The translations under genes were made by a program, and so were the position numbers. This document shows positions 59,564 to 64,000 of a DNA stretch of 64,000 bases, in pieces. The DNA comes from Pedobacter sp. Leaf250 (GTDB lineage: Bacteria > Bacteroidota > Bacteroidia > Sphingobacteriales > Sphingobacteriaceae), in assembly GCF_920984735.1 (NCBI RefSeq), contig NZ_CAKLBU010000004.1, positions 124,001-188,000 on the forward strand, in the 5' to 3' direction. The notes beneath the pieces were generated by a model that saw nothing but the letters and a program-made list of their open reading frames with translations, did no database searches and had not been told where the DNA came from. Within the stretch, counting starts at the first letter, position 1. Each line of letters starts with the position of its first letter.

Positions 59564-59647
59564 CGTCATTGCGAAGAATGAAGCAATCTTAATGCTTTGG
59601 GTTTAGATAGCGATCATTTTATGATTGCTTCGTACCTCGCAATGACG
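59564..59647. repeat. Long REP-like palindrome between sugar-cluster genes
   Basis: Outer arms CGTCATTGCGA / TCGCAATGACG and inner arms AAGCAATC / GATTGCTT. It is of the widespread CGTCATTGCGA type and lies between the first Gfo/Idh and the DUF1080 gene. Confidence 0.8.
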
Positions 59648-59660
59648 ATGGATTGAATGA

Positions 59661-61016
59661 TTAATATTTAAATACTTTTCCGTTTGCGATTACTTCTTGT
59701 CTGCTTTCATCAAAAATTGATTTTGCTCCGGTACGCACCGCGGCGTTCGTCATGATGTTAGCAATTGAATGCGAATAACCTGCCTCAACCGGGGCATTTG
59801 GTGTTTTGCGACTACGAACGCATTCCATCCAGTTTCGCATGTGACCAGAAGTTAAAGCATCGCCACCCATATTTGCTCCAGTGGCTGTTTTGATTTCGGT
59901 TTTACTTAAATCAAATTCTGGCAAAAGATTGGCCTTCATACCCATTGCAGCGGCTTCTTTTTCTTTTAAACCACCTTTTGGAGAAACTTTATTGGTAATC
60001 AAATTTAATTCTCCACCGTTCGAATAGTACACTTCACCTACATCGCCAACACTATTCTGCATTCTCGAGGTAAAAGTTACCTGAAATCCATCTTGGGTAT
60101 TCGGCTGACCATAATCAAAAACTGCAACCATAGAATCCCAGTTTTTACGACCATCTTTCCAGGTGTAAATTCCACCATTGGCCACCACACTTCTTGGATG
60201 TTTTAAACCTGTGAACCAGTGTACGGTATCAATTTGGTGCGACATCCACTGACCAGGCATCCCGGAGGAATACGGCCAGAACAAACGATATTCTAAATAT
60301 TTCCTTGGATCGAAAGCTTCGTTCGGGCGATTCAATAAAAACCTTTTCCAATCTATATCTTCTTCTTTAAGCTTTGCAACTAAGTCTGGCCTGCGCCATC
60401 TACCTGGTTGATTAACATTCCAAACCAAATCTACCGCAGTGATTGGTCCGAATTTTCCCTCCTGAATAAATTTTGCTGCATTAGCATAGTTTTCGCCACT
60501 TCTACGCTGAGATCCAATCTGTACAATTCTATCCGTTGCTTTTACAGCTTTTAATGCGGCTTTTGCATCATCCATGGTTTCAGCAAAAGGTTTTTCTACA
60601 TAAGCATCGCAATTGGCTTTTACCGCTTCAATAGTATGTAAGGCATGTTGAAAATCGGCGGTGCTAATAATAACCGCATCCAAATCTTTCATGGCATACA
60701 GCTCTTCATTATTACGGCAAGCTTTGATATCGTGTCCGAATTTATCTTTTAGGTGTGCTATTCCTAAATCTCTTCGGTAGTTCCAAAGATCTGAAAGCCC
60801 CACAATATCAAAGTTTAGTTCTTTATTGTGATTTAAGAAACAAGGCAGTAAAGTATCCTTAAACCGATCAGAAAATCCAACTGCACCAACACGAACCCGA
60901 TCGTTTGCACCAATAATTCGTCCATAGCTTTTTGCACTCATTCCCATTGTTCCAGCATAAGTTGCCGCAGCGAAAATGGCAGATTGTTTAATAAATTTTC
61001 TTCTGGAATTTTCCAT
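59661..61016 (-). CDS. Gfo/Idh/MocA family oxidoreductase, Tat-exported
   Basis: A 451-residue protein with a signal of Tat type (MENSRRKFIKQSAIFAAATY). Rossmann region VRVGAVGFSDRFKDTLLPCF, then LDAVIISTADFQHALHTIEAV and DAYVEKPFAETMDDA. The catalytic region is MSHQIDTVHWFTGLKHPRS. First gene of a three-gene cluster on the minus strand with DUF1080 and a second Gfo/Idh enzyme, probably a 3-keto-glycoside oxidation and cleavage route outside the cytoplasm (inference). Confidence 0.92.
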   Translation of the reverse strand: MENSRRKFIKQSAIFAAATYAGTMGMSAKSYGRIIGANDRVRVGAVGFSDRFKDTLLPCFLNHNKELNFDIVGLSDLWNYRRDLGIAHLKDKFGHDIKACRNNEELYAMKDLDAVIISTADFQHALHTIEAVKANCDAYVEKPFAETMDDAKAALKAVKATDRIVQIGSQRRSGENYANAAKFIQEGKFGPITAVDLVWNVNQPGRWRRPDLVAKLKEEDIDWKRFLLNRPNEAFDPRKYLEYRLFWPYSSGMPGQWMSHQIDTVHWFTGLKHPRSVVANGGIYTWKDGRKNWDSMVAVFDYGQPNTQDGFQVTFTSRMQNSVGDVGEVYYSNGGELNLITNKVSPKGGLKEKEAAAMGMKANLLPEFDLSKTEIKTATGANMGGDALTSGHMRNWMECVRSRKTPNAPVEAGYSHSIANIMTNAAVRTGAKSIFDESRQEVIANGKVFKY

Positions 61017-61171
61017 AGAATAAAATAGGTTTAGATTTAGGTTAGATTGTCACATAACATTAAATAACAAAGCCATTTAATAGCATACAAAATAGGATTT
61101 TTAACTTACAGACAAGGTGCGGAATCGTAACAATTTAGAAACGGTTAAAACAGAGTAAAAAACACTTCAAA

Positions 61172-61208
61172 ATAAAAAAGCCCTTTAGAAACTTAATTCT
61201 AAAGGGCC
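61172..61208 (-). terminator. Rho-independent terminator of valS
   Basis: Read on the minus strand: GCCCTTTAGAA, short loop, TTCTAAAGGGC, then a T-rich run. It lies about 26 bp after the valS stop. Confidence 0.85.
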
Positions 61209-61234
61209 GCTTCAAACCACAGGGTTGAAATATT

Positions 61235-63955
61235 TTATCCTAACATCGCCAAGCTTTCTTCAATAATCTGAATTTTAGCTTCCGCATCTGCTTTTTTATT
61301 ACGTTCGTTGGTAATAATTTCTGGTTTTGCATTTTGCACAAAACGCTCGTTACTCAATTTTGCATCTACTGATTTTAAGAAACCTTGTAAGTAAATCAAA
61401 TCAGCATTTAAGCGAACGCGTTCTGCATCAACATCAATATTTTCAGTTAGCGGAATAAAAAACTCATCTTTTCCAGCCATGAAAGCCGTTGCACCAGCAA
61501 TTTTATCGTTTACAATTTCCGCTTCAGAAACATTAGCCAACTTGAACACAATGTTTAACCACTTTTCGTAATCTATATCAGAATTTACCTTTAAACTTAA
61601 TGGCAAAGCCTCTTTAGGCGAAATTTGTTTCTGGTTACGAACGTTTCTAATCTCTGCTACAACCGTTTTAATTACCTCTGCATCTTTCAACAATTTCTCA
61701 TCGATTGCGCCACCTTTCGGGAATTCGGCAACAATACAGCAATCCATTTCGCCACGTTCTGCAAACAGATCATCATGCCATAATTCTTCGGTTAAGAAAG
61801 GCATATTTGGGTGCAATAATTTGATAATCTGCTCAAAGAAACCAACCGTAGCTTTATAACTTTCGGCATCAATTGGTTGTTGGTAAGCAGGTTTAACCAT
61901 TTCTAAATACCAGGCACAGAAATCATCCCAAACCAATTTATAAGTTGTGGTTAACGCTTCCGATAAACGGTATTGTTTAAAGTTTGCTTCAATTTCTACC
62001 AAAGCCTCGTTAAAACGGTTTTCGAACCAGCAAATGGCTTGTTTATTCGGATTTTCTAAGCTTTCATCAACTTCCCAACCTTTAACCAGGCGGAATGCGT
62101 TCCATATTTTCGAAGCGAAATTACGCCCTTGTTCGCAGTAACTTTCATCGAACATTAAATCATTCCCTGCAGGCGATGACATCAACATCCCAACGCGAAC
62201 CGCATCAGCACCATATTTCTCAATCAATCCAATCGGATCGGGAGAATTACCTAAAGATTTAGACATTTTACGACCTAACTTATCGCGAACAATACCAGTT
62301 AAATAAACATTTGTAAATGGTTTTTTGCCCATAAACTCATGTCCGGCCATAATCATACGTGCCACCCAGAAAAACATAATTTCTGGTGCGGTAACCAAAT
62401 CATTTGTTGGGTAGTAGTAATTAATATCTTTATTATTTGGGTCTTTAAAACCATCGAAAACAGAAATTGGCCATAACCACGATGAAAACCAGGTATCCAT
62501 TACATCTTCGTCTTGCCTTAAGAAAGGCTCTAACTGGTGTTTAAATCCAGTTTTCTCACTTTCGTTGGCACTTTCATCCAGATGTTTTTTCTTCCAGAAT
62601 TCTTCTAAAGCTTCATCTTTGGTTTTAGCAACAACCCAGTTTCCTTTATCATCGTACCAGGCTGGAATACGTTGTCCCCACCAAAGCTGACGAGAAATAT
62701 TCCAATCGCGAACATTTTCCATCCAATGTTTGTAGGTATTCTCAAACTTGTTAGGAATGAGGTTTACGTCGCCATTTAAAACATCATCCAAAGCAGGTTG
62801 CGCCATCTCTTTCATCTTCACAAACCACTGCATCGAAAGTTTTGGTTCAATAGCCGCATCCGTACGCTCAGAGAAACCAACCTGCGATTTATAATCTTCA
62901 ACCTTATCTAAATGACCAGCTTCTTCAAGCATTTTGGCAATCTTTTTACGGGCAACAAACCTGTCTTCACCCACCAAAATAACCGCCAATTCGTTTAAAG
63001 TTCCATCATCATTTAAAATATCGGTAACTGGTAAATTGTGTTTAACGCCCAATTCATAATCGTTCAAATCATGTGCTGGTGTAACTTTTAAACAACCTGT
63101 ACCAAATTCAATATCAACATATTCATCCTCAATAACAGGAATTTCGTGATTAACCAACGGCACAAAAACCTTTTTACCTTTTAAATGAGCAAACCGTTCA
63201 TCGTTCGGGTTAATACAAATTGCAGCATCGGCCATTATCGTCTCCGGACGCGTAGTTGCAACCACAAGGTAGTCAGGAGTCTGAAGTCCGGAGTCCGAAG
63301 ATTTGGCGTCTATATCATCCGACTTTCCGACTTTCGGACTAACAATATTATACCTAATGTAATACAACTTTTGGTTTACCTCCTTACGGATTACCTCCTC
63401 ATCAGAAACCGCCGTTTTACCAGCAGGATCCCAATTTACCATACGAATACCGCGATAAATCCATCCTTTTTTATACAGATGAATAAATGAATCGATCACG
63501 GCTTCAGAAAGATCTTCCTCCATCGTAAAACGGGTACGGTCCCAATCGCAACTTGCACCCAGTTTCTTCAACTGCTCTAAAATAATACCACCATATTTCT
63601 CTTTCCACTCCCAGGCATATTTTAAAAAATCTTCACGGGAAAGGTCTTTTTTATTGATGCCTTGCTCCTTTAACATCGCTACAACTTTCGCTTCGGTAGC
63701 GATTGATGCATGGTCAGTTCCCGGAACCCAGCATGCATTTTTACCTTGCATACGGGCTTTACGAATCAAAACATCTTGAATGGTATTGTTAAGCATATGC
63801 CCCATGTGCAGCACTCCAGTAACATTTGGCGGTGGAATTACAATAGTGTAAGGCTCACGCTCATCAGGTTCTGAGTGAAAAAACTTTTTCGATAGCCAAT
63901 AGCTATACCATTTATCTTCGGTTTCTGCAGGATTGTACTTGGTGGAAATGCTCAT
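61235..63955 (-). CDS. valS: Valine--tRNA ligase
   Basis: A 906-residue class I synthetase. HIGH motif region PPPNVTGVLHMGHML (HMGH at 50-53), editing-domain motif VATTRPETIMADAA (about 232-245), KMSKS in LGRKMSKSLGNSPDP, and a C-terminal coiled-coil arm (LNADLIYLQGFLKSVDAKL). It charges tRNA-Val and edits Thr-tRNA. About 24 residues (205-228) between YYIRYNI and DYLVVATTRPE are unusual and correspond to a palindromic DNA element; see separate entry. The start is ATG 63955; a terminator follows the gene. Confidence 0.97.
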   Translation of the reverse strand: MSISTKYNPAETEDKWYSYWLSKKFFHSEPDEREPYTIVIPPPNVTGVLHMGHMLNNTIQDVLIRKARMQGKNACWVPGTDHASIATEAKVVAMLKEQGINKKDLSREDFLKYAWEWKEKYGGIILEQLKKLGASCDWDRTRFTMEEDLSEAVIDSFIHLYKKGWIYRGIRMVNWDPAGKTAVSDEEVIRKEVNQKLYYIRYNIVSPKVGKSDDIDAKSSDSGLQTPDYLVVATTRPETIMADAAICINPNDERFAHLKGKKVFVPLVNHEIPVIEDEYVDIEFGTGCLKVTPAHDLNDYELGVKHNLPVTDILNDDGTLNELAVILVGEDRFVARKKIAKMLEEAGHLDKVEDYKSQVGFSERTDAAIEPKLSMQWFVKMKEMAQPALDDVLNGDVNLIPNKFENTYKHWMENVRDWNISRQLWWGQRIPAWYDDKGNWVVAKTKDEALEEFWKKKHLDESANESEKTGFKHQLEPFLRQDEDVMDTWFSSWLWPISVFDGFKDPNNKDINYYYPTNDLVTAPEIMFFWVARMIMAGHEFMGKKPFTNVYLTGIVRDKLGRKMSKSLGNSPDPIGLIEKYGADAVRVGMLMSSPAGNDLMFDESYCEQGRNFASKIWNAFRLVKGWEVDESLENPNKQAICWFENRFNEALVEIEANFKQYRLSEALTTTYKLVWDDFCAWYLEMVKPAYQQPIDAESYKATVGFFEQIIKLLHPNMPFLTEELWHDDLFAERGEMDCCIVAEFPKGGAIDEKLLKDAEVIKTVVAEIRNVRNQKQISPKEALPLSLKVNSDIDYEKWLNIVFKLANVSEAEIVNDKIAGATAFMAGKDEFFIPLTENIDVDAERVRLNADLIYLQGFLKSVDAKLSNERFVQNAKPEIITNERNKKADAEAKIQIIEESLAMLG
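63271..63342. repeat. In-frame palindromic insertion within valS
   Basis: About 72 bp of repetitive palindromic sequence (GAGTCCGAAG / CTTTCGGACT arms, CCGACTTTCCGAC) that keeps the reading frame and adds roughly 24 residues to the editing domain. It resembles intergenic repeats of this phylum built from AGTCCGAAG units. Confidence 0.7.
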
Positions 63956-64000
63956 GAATTATAATAAAAGCCCAAAAATAGCTAATTAAGCTGAAAGACT

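Overview
The window looks like a chromosome segment of a Pedobacter-like member of the Sphingobacteriaceae (Bacteroidota). The DNA is AT-rich, promoters of the TAnnTTTG type sit just upstream of start codons, there is a type IX secretion plug protein (DUF5103), and there are several Tat-exported Gfo/Idh/MocA oxidoreductases, DUF1080 proteins and REP-like intergenic palindromes. The genus is inferred from protein families, not from a marker gene. No rRNA or tRNA gene was seen.

Left backbone (1-17.8 kb): a lipoprotein cut by the window edge, a DUF2200 protein, pyrD, a YwnB-like oxidoreductase with its YwnA-like Rrf2 regulator and two matching palindromic operators, a NudK-like Nudix hydrolase, an ABC-F ATPase, the T9SS plug protein, a four-gene exported cluster (formylglycine-generating-enzyme fold, Gfo/Idh/MocA, ApbE, hydroxypyruvate-isomerase-like), an alpha-amylase, an acyl-CoA thioesterase, a sodium/proton antiporter and an EVE-domain gene. 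Right backbone (51.3-64 kb): a small membrane protein, a large zinc metalloprotease, a VOC protein whose start codon abuts a telomere-like heptamer repeat, holA, an HsdR-N-like protein, a second sugar cluster (Gfo/Idh, DUF1080, Gfo/Idh) and valS, which carries an in-frame palindromic insertion.

Between them lies a 33.3-kb genomic island (about 17.85-51.1 kb) inserted into the EVE-domain gene. A 213-bp direct repeat of the first part of that gene marks both ends. It has three differences, all synonymous, so the left gene is intact and the right copy is a stump. A tyrosine recombinase sits just inside the left end. Left cargo includes a degenerate SF2 helicase, two small related proteins, many small exported or membrane proteins and several structured intergenic regions.

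The most unusual feature is organisation. A roughly 59-bp hairpin repeat (called R1 here), with arms close to AATATCCAAAA / TTTTGGATATT, occurs about ten times, always in the same orientation. The first copy begins 8 bp after the integrase stop codon, and the rest split the island into blocks like cassettes. The blocks hold: a lipoprotein; a secreted protein with a possible C-terminal sorting signal; an MmeI-type restriction-modification enzyme with a divergent partner; a coiled-coil membrane protein, RadC, OLD-like ATPase/TOPRIM and NERD nuclease block; a HEPN protein; a run of integron-type cassettes; an IS110-family element with a likely bridge RNA; and a small membrane protein. Inside one block (44.1-48.6 kb) is a second, classical cassette system. 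Three cassettes end in attC-like sites whose R'' boxes match their own 5' ends exactly, with no IntI in the window (a CALIN-like cluster). Their products (deoxyribosyltransferase/TIR-like plus HEPN-like, potassium channel plus RES domain, HNH nuclease) suggest defence or toxin cargo. That role is inference from domain families only.
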